Shown piece by piece: positions 37,771 through 45,820 of a stretch of 48,779 bases of DNA (within the stretch, counting starts at the first letter, position 1; each line of letters begins with the position of its first letter). A model generated the notes under the pieces. That model worked only from the letters and a program-made list of their open reading frames with translations, ran no database searches and was not told the DNA's origin. Position numbers and translations under genes: made by a program. Source of the stretch: Rhodoferax sp. (GTDB lineage Bacteria > Pseudomonadota > Gammaproteobacteria > Burkholderiales > Burkholderiaceae_C); the NCBI RefSeq assembly GCF_011391645.1, contig NZ_JAABQC010000005.1:1-48779 (forward strand). The letters are read 5' to 3'.

Positions 37771-38083
37771 CTGCTCAAGGACGGCGGCCTGGTGTTGAAC
37801 CACGGCGTCACCTCGACCGACCCGGGCAGCGGAGTGACGCCGCTGGGGGCGGCGAGCTTCATCCAAAGAATATGTTTTTCCCAAAGGCGAGTTGCCGCAC
37901 AACGAGGCCATTAGCGCACTGGTCAGCGAGAACACCTACCGCGTCTGGCGCATCGACCTGGCGGGCTGCGCCCATGCCTTTGCGCAAAACTGGGTGTCGC
38001 TGTACCAGGTGCTGACCTGCAAGGCGGGCAATCAGGAAGCGCTCAACCCGACTCCCTGGTCACGCGCCTACATGTACGCCTGA
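37771..38083 (+). pseudogene. cfa: C-terminal remnant of cyclopropane-fatty-acyl-phospholipid synthase
   Basis: Two reading frames together match the end of CFA synthase. The first gives LLKDGGLVLNHGVTSTDPG and on to LGAASFI (37771-37863). After one extra base near 37863-37864 the second gives KEYVFPKGELPH, then YRVWRIDLAGCAHAFAQNW and the end PWSRAYMYA with TGA at 38081-38083. About 50 residues normally present between ELPH and the YRVWR segment are missing at about 37900. The N-terminal two thirds are absent. The remnant meets the nrdJ remnant head to head at about 37765-37771. Confidence 0.75.
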
Positions 38084-38244
38084 GGTCTCATGGCCATCCT
38101 CTGACCTCTGCGGCGTTCACTTTCGCAAGTTGGTTTGCCTCACTTCGGGCGGTTTGACAAAGGCAATTGACATTTCGCATGCGTGCTGCCGACAAAGAGC
38201 CGCCATGGTGAATGGCGTCTTGCACAGGCCGGGCAAGGCTGGCG

Positions 38245-38802
38245 TTAGCGGTAGCGGCGAATCACCTGGTAGCGTGGCGCCTTGAGGCCGGTCGAGACGA
38301 CCAGCGCAAAGCCCCGTACCTGCCACCGCACCGGCGCACGCGTGGCGGGTGGCACCGCCGCATCGGCATGGCGCGCCAGCGTGACATGGGGAACAAAGGG
38401 CCGGGGGTCAAGTGCCAGCTCAAGCCCGCGCAAAGCCTGCCCGAGCCGGGCACGCAAGTCGCGCAGCGCCGCGGGTGCTTCTGAGGCGCACAGCACCGCC
38501 ATGCCGTGCGGCCAGAGCCGTGGCTGGTCCAAGACCAGATCAAACGGCTGCAACGGCACGGCCGCGCAGGCGGCAATCGCTTCGACCTGTTCGGTGGCCA
38601 CATCGCCGATGAAATGCAGCGTGACATGCCAGTCTCCCGGTGCGTATCGGGCGCAGCCCGGCGGCCAGATCCATTGATTTGCATGCGCGACCACCTGCCC
38701 GCGGGTGGCATCATCAGGCCAGAGCGCCAAAAAAAGTCGTTGGGTTCGGACGACAACAGGTTGGCCGGATGTCATGGTTTCATTTTGGTCATTCGGGGAC
38801 AT
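38245..38802 (-). CDS. thpR: RNA 2',3'-cyclic phosphodiesterase
   Basis: A 185-residue 2H phosphoesterase (ThpR/LigT family) that opens 2',3'-cyclic phosphates on RNA. Both catalytic HxT motifs are present: HVTLHFIG (about 59-66) and HVTLARH further on. RLFLALWPDD is the family N-terminus. The first ATG is at 38802; an internal ATG at 38775 would remove nine unconserved residues and may be the real start. It is divergent from the next gene. Confidence 0.9.
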   Translation of the reverse strand: MSPNDQNETMTSGQPVVVRTQRLFLALWPDDATRGQVVAHANQWIWPPGCARYAPGDWHVTLHFIGDVATEQVEAIAACAAVPLQPFDLVLDQPRLWPHGMAVLCASEAPAALRDLRARLGQALRGLELALDPRPFVPHVTLARHADAAVPPATRAPVRWQVRGFALVVSTGLKAPRYQVIRRYR

Positions 38803-38858
38803 TACAGTATCAGCATTCGCATTTCAAGCAATGCATCCATTCAACCTATCGCGCACGC

Positions 38859-39311
38859 ATGAAACCCCACACCCTCGGCACCTTGCTTGTTTCTCTTCAG
38901 TTCGGCACGCTGGGAGCGCTCTGTCTGATGGCCGCCCCTGCACTCATGCGGCAGCCGTTCCAGCCATGGGTCTGGCTGCTGCTTGGCTTGAGCGGGGTGC
39001 TTGGCTTGTGGGCGCTGTTGGCCAACCGGCCCGGCAACTTCAACATCAGGCCCACGCCGCACGCCAGCGGCAAGCTGATCGCGCATGGGCCCTACCGCTG
39101 GATTCGCCACCCCATGTACACGGCGGTGATGCTGCTTGGCCTGGCCTGCGTCCTGACGCGCGCAGATGTGCTGACCTGGCTACTCTGGGGTGTTTTGTGT
39201 CTGGTGCTGGCTACCAAGGCCGTGCTCGAAGAACGCTGGATGATGGCGCTGCATCCGTCCTATGCGCACTACCAGTCGCGCACGCACTGGTTTATTCCGT
39301 ATCTGTTGTGA
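38859..39311 (+). CDS. isoprenylcysteine methyltransferase-like (ICMT/PEMT) membrane protein
   Basis: A 150-residue inner-membrane protein with about four hydrophobic helices. It carries the family signature GPYRWIRHPMYTAVMLLGLA and the C-terminal LEERWMMALHPSYAHYQSRTHWFIP, which in this superfamily bind S-adenosylmethionine. The methyl acceptor in bacteria is unknown. The ATG at 38859 (MKPHTLGT) begins the first helix. Its 3' end overlaps the convergent CorC-like gene by 20 bp. Confidence 0.85.
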   Translation: MKPHTLGTLLVSLQFGTLGALCLMAAPALMRQPFQPWVWLLLGLSGVLGLWALLANRPGNFNIRPTPHASGKLIAHGPYRWIRHPMYTAVMLLGLACVLTRADVLTWLLWGVLCLVLATKAVLEERWMMALHPSYAHYQSRTHWFIPYLL

Positions 39312-40599
39312 CAGGCATCAGACTGGCCAGCACCTTGTCCACGCGCTTGCCGTCCAGGTCCACCACTTCGAACAGCCAGCCCTCGCAGGGAATTTGCTCG
39401 CCTGTCACCGGCATGTGGCCGCTCACCGCCATCAGCAAGCCGGCCAGGGTGTTGTAGCGGCCGCGCTCCTCCAGCGGCAGATCGTCCATGTCGAGGCGGG
39501 CCTTGAGTTCGCTCACCGGCATCATGCCGTCCAGAAGCCAGCTGCCGTCGTCGCGCTGCACCGCCCAGGCTTCGGTCTTGGCGCTGGGTTGCAGTTCGCC
39601 GGTGATGGCTTCCAGCAAGTCATGCGGCGTGAGCAGGCCCTGCACCACGCCGTATTCGTCGACAACCAGCACCAGGCGACCCACCTTGGCGCGAAACTGC
39701 TCCAGCAGGGTCATGGCACTGAGGGTTTCGGGCACGAAGACGGCCACACTCGCATAGTCCTCCAGCGTGCCCGGCGCAGCCGCCCCCAGTTCGAGCATGT
39801 GCGCCACACTGATCTTGCCGACCACATCGTCCAACGAGCCCCGGCACACCGGATACCAGGAATGGGCACGCTGGGCACCGTCGGCACCCACTTTTAGCAG
39901 ACCCTGCGCCACACTGATGCCGGCATCAAGCCAGTCGATCTCGGCGCGCGGCACCATCAGCGAGGTGAGCTGGCGGTCATCGAGTCCGAACACGTTTTGC
40001 ACCATCTGATGCTCGTGTTCCTCAATCACGCCGGCGTCGACACCTTCCTCCAAGCTGGCGGTGATTTCTTCTTCGGTCATGGTGCGCGCGGCGTTGGTGT
40101 CGATGCGCAGCAGCCTGAGCATGGCGGCGGTCGAGCCCGACAGCAGCTTGACAAACGGACCCGCCGCACGGGCCAGCCACAGCATGGGCCGCGAGACCCA
40201 ACGCGAGACCTGTTCAGGGTAGAGCTGGCCGATGCGCTTGGGCACCAGTTCGCCAAAAATGATGGTGGTGTACGTGATGATGGTCACCACCAGCGCCGTG
40301 GCCGTGATGGCCGCCGCCTTGTCCGACAGGCCCCAGCCCTGCAACCAGGCAGCCAGGCCACCGCTGAACGCCGCCTCGCCCACGATGCCGTTGAGCACCC
40401 CAATCGAGGTGATGCCGACCTGCACGGTGGATAAAAACTGGTTCGGGTTGCCAAGCAGCGTGAGGGCGGCCTGCGCGCCTTTGTCACCCTCGTCGGCCAT
40501 GCCGTTAAGGCGCGATTTGCGGCTGGCGGCCAGCGCAAGTTCCGACATGGCAAAGACACCATTGAGCAGCGTTAAAAAGACAATCAGCAAAAATTCCAT
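39292..40599 (-). CDS. CNNM/CorC-type transporter-associated CBS protein
   Basis: A 435-residue hemolysin-C/CorC family membrane protein. It begins with a DUF21/CNNM transmembrane domain (about 1-190, MEFLLIVFLTLLNGVFAMSE). A pair of CBS domains follows (about 205-330, with LMVPRAEIDWLD and VVDEYGVVQGLLTPHDLLE). The C-terminal CorC_HlyC domain (about 350-430) includes EERGRYNTLAGLLM. The family is tied to Mg2+/Co2+ transport or efflux. I chose ATG 40599, the start of the first helix, 24 bp from the divergent apaH ATG. Confidence 0.9.
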   Translation of the reverse strand: MEFLLIVFLTLLNGVFAMSELALAASRKSRLNGMADEGDKGAQAALTLLGNPNQFLSTVQVGITSIGVLNGIVGEAAFSGGLAAWLQGWGLSDKAAAITATALVVTIITYTTIIFGELVPKRIGQLYPEQVSRWVSRPMLWLARAAGPFVKLLSGSTAAMLRLLRIDTNAARTMTEEEITASLEEGVDAGVIEEHEHQMVQNVFGLDDRQLTSLMVPRAEIDWLDAGISVAQGLLKVGADGAQRAHSWYPVCRGSLDDVVGKISVAHMLELGAAAPGTLEDYASVAVFVPETLSAMTLLEQFRAKVGRLVLVVDEYGVVQGLLTPHDLLEAITGELQPSAKTEAWAVQRDDGSWLLDGMMPVSELKARLDMDDLPLEERGRYNTLAGLLMAVSGHMPVTGEQIPCEGWLFEVVDLDGKRVDKVLASLMPVTTDTE

Positions 40600-40623
40600 A
40601 GACCTCAGACGACAATATCGACC

Positions 40624-41466
40624 ATGGCACTTTACCTGATTGGCGACGTGCAAGGCTGCGACAGCGCTTTGCAGGGTTTGTTGGACAAAATTTCTTTCTC
40701 ACCCAGCAGGGACACACTTTACCTTTTGGGGGATCTGGTCAACCGTGGGCCGGACTCGGCGGGCGTGCTGCGCCGCCTGATGGGTTTTGGCGCCTCGGCG
40801 CAATGCCTGCTGGGCAACCATGACTTGCACCTGCTGGCGGCGGCGGTGGGTGCGCGCCGGCCCAGCCGCAAAGACACTTTGGGCGGCGTGCTGCAAGCGC
40901 CCGACCGCGAGGCCATGCTGGCCTGGCTGCGCCAGCAACACATGGCATTTTTGCTGGAACACCAAAACCATTCGTACCTGCTGGTGCATGCTGGCGTGCT
41001 GCCAACGTGGACAGCAACGCAAACCATGGCGCTGGCGGCTGAGTTTGAGGCCGTGCTGCGCGGCCCCGACCTGGGCGACTTTCTGCATCAGATGTACGGC
41101 AACACACCCACCCAATGGCATGACAGCCTGACCGGCATCGAACGCTTGCGAATGATTGTGAACGCCTTGACGCGGCTGCGTTTTTGCACCGCAGAGGGGG
41201 TGATGGAATTCGAGACCAATGATGGCGCCCACGCCGCACCAGTCGGTTACCTGCCCTGGTATGACGTGCCAGAGCGCAAAACCCGCGATGTCACGGTGGC
41301 ATTTGGCCACTGGTCCACCTTGGGCTGGCTGGGACGCGACGACGTGTTCGCACTGGATTCTGGTTGTGTCTGGGGCGGACAGTTAAGCGCGCTGAAACTG
41401 GGCACGGGCACGGCAGCGCATGAACTGATTCAGGTGAAGTGCGAGCAGGCACAACGGCCAGAATAA
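40624..41466 (+). CDS. apaH: symmetrical bis(5'-nucleosyl)-tetraphosphatase
   Basis: ApaH hydrolyses Ap4A to two ADP and can decap Np4-RNA. The 280-residue metallophosphoesterase has IGDVQGCDSAL (GDxxG, about 6-16), LGDLVNRGPDS (about 35-45), LGNHDLHLLA (about 63-72) and the C-terminal GHWSTLGW and LDSGCVWGG. The length fits the family. It is followed by an imperfect inverted repeat and the convergent rhlE gene. Confidence 0.95.
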   Translation: MALYLIGDVQGCDSALQGLLDKISFSPSRDTLYLLGDLVNRGPDSAGVLRRLMGFGASAQCLLGNHDLHLLAAAVGARRPSRKDTLGGVLQAPDREAMLAWLRQQHMAFLLEHQNHSYLLVHAGVLPTWTATQTMALAAEFEAVLRGPDLGDFLHQMYGNTPTQWHDSLTGIERLRMIVNALTRLRFCTAEGVMEFETNDGAHAAPVGYLPWYDVPERKTRDVTVAFGHWSTLGWLGRDDVFALDSGCVWGGQLSALKLGTGTAAHELIQVKCEQAQRPE

Positions 41467-41473
41467 TCAGTTG

Positions 41474-41509
41474 GGGTCAGAGCACGTCGCTGCGCGAGTG
41501 GTCTGACCC
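41474..41509. repeat. inverted repeat between apaH and rhlE
   Basis: GGGTCAGAGCAC (41474-41485) and GTGGTCTGACCC (41498-41509) can form a 12-bp stem with one G-G mismatch and a 12-base loop. It lies between two convergent genes, where it could stop transcription or protect 3' ends. No T-run follows directly on either strand, so it is not a classic terminator. Confidence 0.6.
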
Positions 41510-41529
41510 GCAAGGTTTCAAGTTAAAAA

Positions 41530-43011
41530 TCAGGCCGCCTGAAACAGCGCGGCGACCTTGCGTTTGGTCTTGATGTTGCTGGAAATGGTGCGCACACCCG
41601 GGCGTGCAGCAGCGGCTTCCCAGGGGGGTGCAGCTTCTGGCGGCAAGGACGGCTCGTAGGGCTTCTCAAAAAATGGATCCTGCTGCTGCGGGCGGCTGCG
41701 GCGGGGTTCAGAGCGTGAGCCACGCGCAAAGTCTTCGGGGCGACGCTGGTCGCTGCCGTCTTCACGGTAAAGCCGGCGGCCGTCATTGATGTGACCCTGC
41801 TTGCGAATGTCGGGCAGGTTTTCTTCAAACGCAATGGGCTCCAGCTCGATTTTGGTCTTGAGCAGCTTCTCGATCTCGGTCACCAGGCGCTGGTCGCTCT
41901 TGGCGACAAACGTCACCGCCAGCCCGGTGGCGCCAGCACGTCCGGTACGACCAATGCGGTGCACATAATCTTCGGCGTGGAACGGAATGTCAAAATTGAA
42001 CACAGCCGGCACGTCCTTGATGTCGAGCCCGCGGGCGGCCACATCGGTGCAGACCAGCAGGTCAACTTCGCCGCTCTTGAATGCATCAAGCGCCTTCAGG
42101 CGTTCGTCCTGGCTCTTGTCGCCATGCAGCGCCGTGGTCTTGAGGCCCTCATGCTCCAGGGAGCGCGCCAGCTTGGCACAACCCAGCTTGCTGTTGACAA
42201 AGACAAAGGCCTGCTTCAAGCCGCGCTGGCGCAGAATCTGGTGCAGGGCGTGGCGCTTGTCCTCACCCTCGACACTGTAAAAATGTTGCTCCACGGTTGA
42301 CGCGGCTGCGTTGGAGCGCGCCACCTCGATCGTCACCGGGTCTTGCAAATAGCTGCTGGCCAGGCGCTTGATCTCGGGCGAGAACGTGGCCGAGAACAGC
42401 AGTGTGGTGCGCTGCTTGGGCAGGTAACTCAAGATGCGCTGCAAATCGGGCAAAAAGCCGATGTCAAGCATGCGGTCGGCTTCATCGAGCACGACGTACT
42501 CGACCTGATTGAGCACACAGTTTTTGGCCTCGATGTGGTCCAGCAGGCGACCTGGCGTGGCCACCAACACTTCGACGCCTTTTTTGAGCTCAAGGGTTTG
42601 CGGCTTCATGTCCATGCCGCCGAACACCACGGCACTGCGCAGGTTGGTGTACTTGCCGTACAGCTCAACCTGCTCGGCCACCTGCACCGCCAGTTCGCGG
42701 GTAGGCAGCAGCACCAGGGCGCGCACCGGGTGGCGCGCAGGCGAGGTCGAGGCGTTTTCGTGCTGGAGCATGCGTTGCATCAGCGGCAAGGCGAAGGCCG
42801 CTGTTTTGCCGGTGCCAGTCTGGGCGGCACCCATCACGTCGCGGCCCTGCAGCACCACGGGGATGGCTTGGGCCTGGATCGGGGTCATCGTCTCGTAACC
42901 CATCTCGGCCACCGCGCGGGCCAGAGGTGCGGCCAATTGCAACTGGGCAAAGGCCATGGTGGGGGTGTCAGAGTTCAGTTCAGCGGAAAATTCAGGGGTC
43001 AGATCGGTCAT
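41530..43011 (-). CDS. rhlE: DEAD-box RNA helicase (RhlE-like)
   Basis: A 493-residue DEAD-box helicase that remodels RNA in ribosome assembly or decay. The Q motif (TPIQAQAIP), motif I AQTGTGKT (63-70), Ia PTRELA, motif II DEAD (176-179), III SAT, V TDVAARGLDI and VI HRIGRTGRAG are all present. A basic, Arg/Pro/Gln-rich C-terminal tail (about 400-493) follows. RhlE-like is the nearest subgroup. The start is at 43011; an internal Met at residue 19 (MAFAQLQL) resembles the usual family start and is an alternative. Confidence 0.93.
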   Translation of the reverse strand: MTDLTPEFSAELNSDTPTMAFAQLQLAAPLARAVAEMGYETMTPIQAQAIPVVLQGRDVMGAAQTGTGKTAAFALPLMQRMLQHENASTSPARHPVRALVLLPTRELAVQVAEQVELYGKYTNLRSAVVFGGMDMKPQTLELKKGVEVLVATPGRLLDHIEAKNCVLNQVEYVVLDEADRMLDIGFLPDLQRILSYLPKQRTTLLFSATFSPEIKRLASSYLQDPVTIEVARSNAAASTVEQHFYSVEGEDKRHALHQILRQRGLKQAFVFVNSKLGCAKLARSLEHEGLKTTALHGDKSQDERLKALDAFKSGEVDLLVCTDVAARGLDIKDVPAVFNFDIPFHAEDYVHRIGRTGRAGATGLAVTFVAKSDQRLVTEIEKLLKTKIELEPIAFEENLPDIRKQGHINDGRRLYREDGSDQRRPEDFARGSRSEPRRSRPQQQDPFFEKPYEPSLPPEAAPPWEAAAARPGVRTISSNIKTKRKVAALFQAA

Positions 43012-43095
43012 TCAATGCCAGGTTCAGATGCTATCGATCCGATAGCTGGGACTGCCCCCAAGGCAGGGGACAAAACCCTTATTATCCTACAACCC

Positions 43096-43962
43096 TCACA
43101 ATTGACGCGCAGAGAAGGTATCACAACCCTTGACACTGCCGTTTTTAAGACCCGTGTCGAACCAGCGCTGACGCTGCGCGCTGGTGCCATGGGTAAAACT
43201 GTCGGGCACCACCTGCCCGGCACCGGCGCGCTGCAAGGCGTCATCGCCAATCTTGGCGGCGGCGTTCATGGCCTCTTCCACATCGCCCTGCTCCAGCAAC
43301 TGGCGCGCCGCCTGTGCATGGTTGGCCCAGACACCAGAAAAGCAGTCTGCCTGCAGTTCCAGCCGCACGCTCAAGGCGTTGTACTCGGTTTGGCTGACGC
43401 GGCCACGCATCTGCTCCATCTTGGTGGTGATACCCATCAGGTTTTGCACATGGTGGCCCACCTCGTGCGCAATCACATAAGCCTGGGCAAAGTCGCCGGG
43501 CGCGCCCAACTGGTTTTTAAGGGTTTCGTAGAAGTCAAGGTCAATGTAGACACTCTGGTCGGCCGGGCAGTAAAACGGCCCCATCGCGGCCTGCCCCTGC
43601 CCGCAGGCCGTAGACGTCATGCCGCGAAAAAGCACCAGCTTGGGCTCCCGGTAAGTTGCCCCGCCCCGGGTGAAAACGTCTTTCCAGACGTCCTCGGTGT
43701 CGGCCAGCACCGTGGACACAAACGCCGCCATGCGGTCATCTGCCGGGGGTTTCTGCGCCGGCGCCGACTGGGTCTGCGATTCCGGACTGCCGCCGGTGAG
43801 CACATTGAGCACCGTGACAGGACTGATCCCAAGAAAATACGACACCACCAGCGCAATGGCCACGGAGCCCAGGCCAATACTGCGACCACCCACTCTGCCA
43901 CCACCCCCGCCGCTGCGGCGATCCTCGACATTGTCCGACTGACGGTTGCCTTCCCATTTCAT
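43096..43962 (-). CDS. YpfJ-type neutral zinc metallopeptidase
   Basis: A 288-residue protein of the YpfJ family. A short Gly-rich cytoplasmic start (RRSGGGGGRVGGRS) and one transmembrane helix (about 30-47) precede a periplasmic domain with the zinc motif HEVGHHVQ (about 166-173) and the third-ligand region LELQADCFSGVWANHA. MKWEGNRQSDNVEDRR is the family N-terminus. The substrate is unknown. It is read in the same direction as dcd, 19 bp behind it. Confidence 0.9.
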   Translation of the reverse strand: MKWEGNRQSDNVEDRRSGGGGGRVGGRSIGLGSVAIALVVSYFLGISPVTVLNVLTGGSPESQTQSAPAQKPPADDRMAAFVSTVLADTEDVWKDVFTRGGATYREPKLVLFRGMTSTACGQGQAAMGPFYCPADQSVYIDLDFYETLKNQLGAPGDFAQAYVIAHEVGHHVQNLMGITTKMEQMRGRVSQTEYNALSVRLELQADCFSGVWANHAQAARQLLEQGDVEEAMNAAAKIGDDALQRAGAGQVVPDSFTHGTSAQRQRWFDTGLKNGSVKGCDTFSARQL

Positions 43963-43981
43963 GGCTGCGCTCCTTGAGGGC

Positions 43982-44551
43982 TCATGCCTTGGGCAGCGTC
44001 ACGCCGCGCTGGCCCTGGTACTTGCCGCCACGATCCTTGTAGCTGGTCTCGCACTCTTCATCGCTCTCAAAAAACAAAACCTGGGCGCAGCCTTCCCCAG
44101 CGTAGATCTTGGCCGGCAAAGGGGTGGTGTTGCTGAATTCAAGCGTCACATAACCCTCCCACTCGGGCTCGAACGGGGTCACGTTGACGATGATGCCGCA
44201 GCGCGCATAGGTGCTTTTTCCCAGGCAGATGGTGAGCACATTGCGCGGAATCCGGAAATACTCAAGGGTGCGCGCCAAGGCAAAACTGTTGGGAGGGATG
44301 ATGCAAACATCAGAATTGAAGTCAACAAAGCTCTTTTCGTCAAAGTTCTTTGGGTCCACCACGGTGCTGTGGATGTTGGTGAAGACCTTGAACTCGGGCG
44401 CGCAGCGGATGTCGTAACCGTAGCTGCTGGTGCCGTAACTGACGATTTTGTTGCCGACCGCATCCTGGCGAATCTGGCCGGGCTCAAAGGGCTCGATCAT
44501 GCCGTGCTGCTCGGCCATGCGGCGGATCCATTTATCGCTTTTAATCGTCAT
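43982..44551 (-). CDS. dcd: dCTP deaminase
   Basis: Dcd converts dCTP to dUTP for dTTP synthesis. The 189-residue trimeric enzyme has [27 protein letters not shown], the catalytic [23 protein letters not shown] with Glu in the usual place, and the C-terminal [16 protein letters not shown] use ATG 44551 with AGGAG nine bases upstream; a TTG at 44560 is in frame but unlikely. Confidence 0.96.
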   Translation of the reverse strand: MTIKSDKWIRRMAEQHGMIEPFEPGQIRQDAVGNKIVSYGTSSYGYDIRCAPEFKVFTNIHSTVVDPKNFDEKSFVDFNSDVCIIPPNSFALARTLEYFRIPRNVLTICLGKSTYARCGIIVNVTPFEPEWEGYVTLEFSNTTPLPAKIYAGEGCAQVLFFESDEECETSYKDRGGKYQGQRGVTLPKA

Positions 44552-44599
44552 TGGGGTCAACTCCTGGGGTTGGCGCGATTGTAAGCAGGCGAAATCGGC

Positions 44600-45820
44600 C
44601 TACTCTTTTCGCACCCGCACCGGCTGCCCGTCGCCGATCATGCTGCCGGGATAAAGCAGCACGATCTCGCCCTCGCGCAGGCCATCTTTCAGCCAGGCCA
44701 CATCGGCATTGCGGTCATTGAGCTGCACCGCCCGGGTGCGGGCGCGCCCTGCTTCCATCACAAACACGCGCCACTGCGCAGCGTCGCGCACCAGCGCGGC
44801 AGTGGGCACCAGCAAGGCATTGGCCTGCCTGAACAGCGTGATGCGGGCATCCACCCGAAAACCGTCGCCGAGGCGCTGCGCCTCGGGCGCGGCCGATTCC
44901 AGGCTCACCAGCACATTCACGCGCTGCTCCTCGATGCCCAGGGCCGACACCTTGGTGAACGCCACCGGCTCGACACGTGTGACCTGCCCCGCCAGCGCCG
45001 GCGCGCCACTGCCTGGCGACAGTGCCACCTGCGCGCCCGGCTGAATCTGCCGCGCCTCGCCCGACAGCACATCGATCACCGCCTCCAGGGCTGCGGTGTT
45101 GCCAATGTCCAGCAACGGCTGGCCGGCCGTCACCGTGACGGCGCTGTCGTGGTGCAGCTTGATCACCTGCCCGTCCACCGGGCTTTTCAGTTCCCAGCGG
45201 CCTCTTGAGCGCCCGGCCTCGTTTGGCTCGGCGCGGGCCAGGGCGGCGCGTGCCTCGGCCAGCGCATAGTCGGCCATGCCCTGCTCGGCCTGCGCGGCGC
45301 TTAGCGCCTGCTGCGCCGCCTGGCGGGCCAGCACGGCCTGGTCGCGTGCCGACGCGGAGATGAAATTGTCTTGCGCCAGTTTGGCCGCCCGCTCGGCTTC
45401 GAGCGCGGCCTGCGCCAGCGCGGTCTGCGCCCTTTGCACCTGCGCGCCAGCCGCTCGGCGCGCGGCGTCAAAGCTGCCCACACGCTGCTGCAGCACGGTG
45501 CGCGTGCGCGCGTCGATCATCTGCGGTGCCGCCGGCTCCAGGATGGCCACCACGTCACCTGAGCGCACGGCATCACCCACCTTGAGCGTGGGCCGCAGCA
45601 AGGCGGCCTGCGTGGGCGCGGTGATGATGTAGCGATTTTTCAGGCGCAGGCGGCCATCTTCTTCGATGACCTGCTCAAAGGTGCCGGTGGCCACGGTGGC
45701 CACCTCCACCAGCAGCGCGCGCGGCCGGTAAACCGCATAGACCAGCGCGGCGGCCGCTGCCAGCAGCAGCGCCGCAGCGATCCAGCGCGCGTATTTTTTG
45801 CGTGGAGTTTTCTCGTTCAT
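44600..45820 (-). CDS. HlyD-family periplasmic adaptor subunit
   Basis: A 406-residue membrane-fusion protein for ABC export. One N-terminal transmembrane helix (about 13-30) is followed by a barrel-sandwich half (ITAPTQAALLRPTLKVGDAVRSG), a long Ala-rich coiled-coil hairpin (about 100-200), the second lipoyl half (LKSPVDGQVIKLH) and beta-barrel domains. Its start overlaps the stop of the permease gene, so it is made with the permease and ATPase. This three-part set resembles MacAB/DevBCA exporters; the cargo is unknown. An outer-membrane partner is not in view. Confidence 0.88.
   Translation of the reverse strand: MNEKTPRKKYARWIAAALLLAAAAALVYAVYRPRALLVEVATVATGTFEQVIEEDGRLRLKNRYIITAPTQAALLRPTLKVGDAVRSGDVVAILEPAAPQMIDARTRTVLQQRVGSFDAARRAAGAQVQRAQTALAQAALEAERAAKLAQDNFISASARDQAVLARQAAQQALSAAQAEQGMADYALAEARAALARAEPNEAGRSRGRWELKSPVDGQVIKLHHDSAVTVTAGQPLLDIGNTAALEAVIDVLSGEARQIQPGAQVALSPGSGAPALAGQVTRVEPVAFTKVSALGIEEQRVNVLVSLESAAPEAQRLGDGFRVDARITLFRQANALLVPTAALVRDAAQWRVFVMEAGRARTRAVQLNDRNADVAWLKDGLREGEIVLLYPGSMIGDGQPVRVRKE

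Noticed and set aside
37766-37935. The 5' extension of the nrdJ open frame
   Set aside because: These codons are antisense to the cfa remnant and do not resemble NrdJ; they are accidental read-through of the fusion.
42343-43977. A 544-codon open frame on the plus strand over rhlE and the metallopeptidase gene
   Set aside because: It spans two genes with full catalytic motifs on the other strand and has shadow-type composition.
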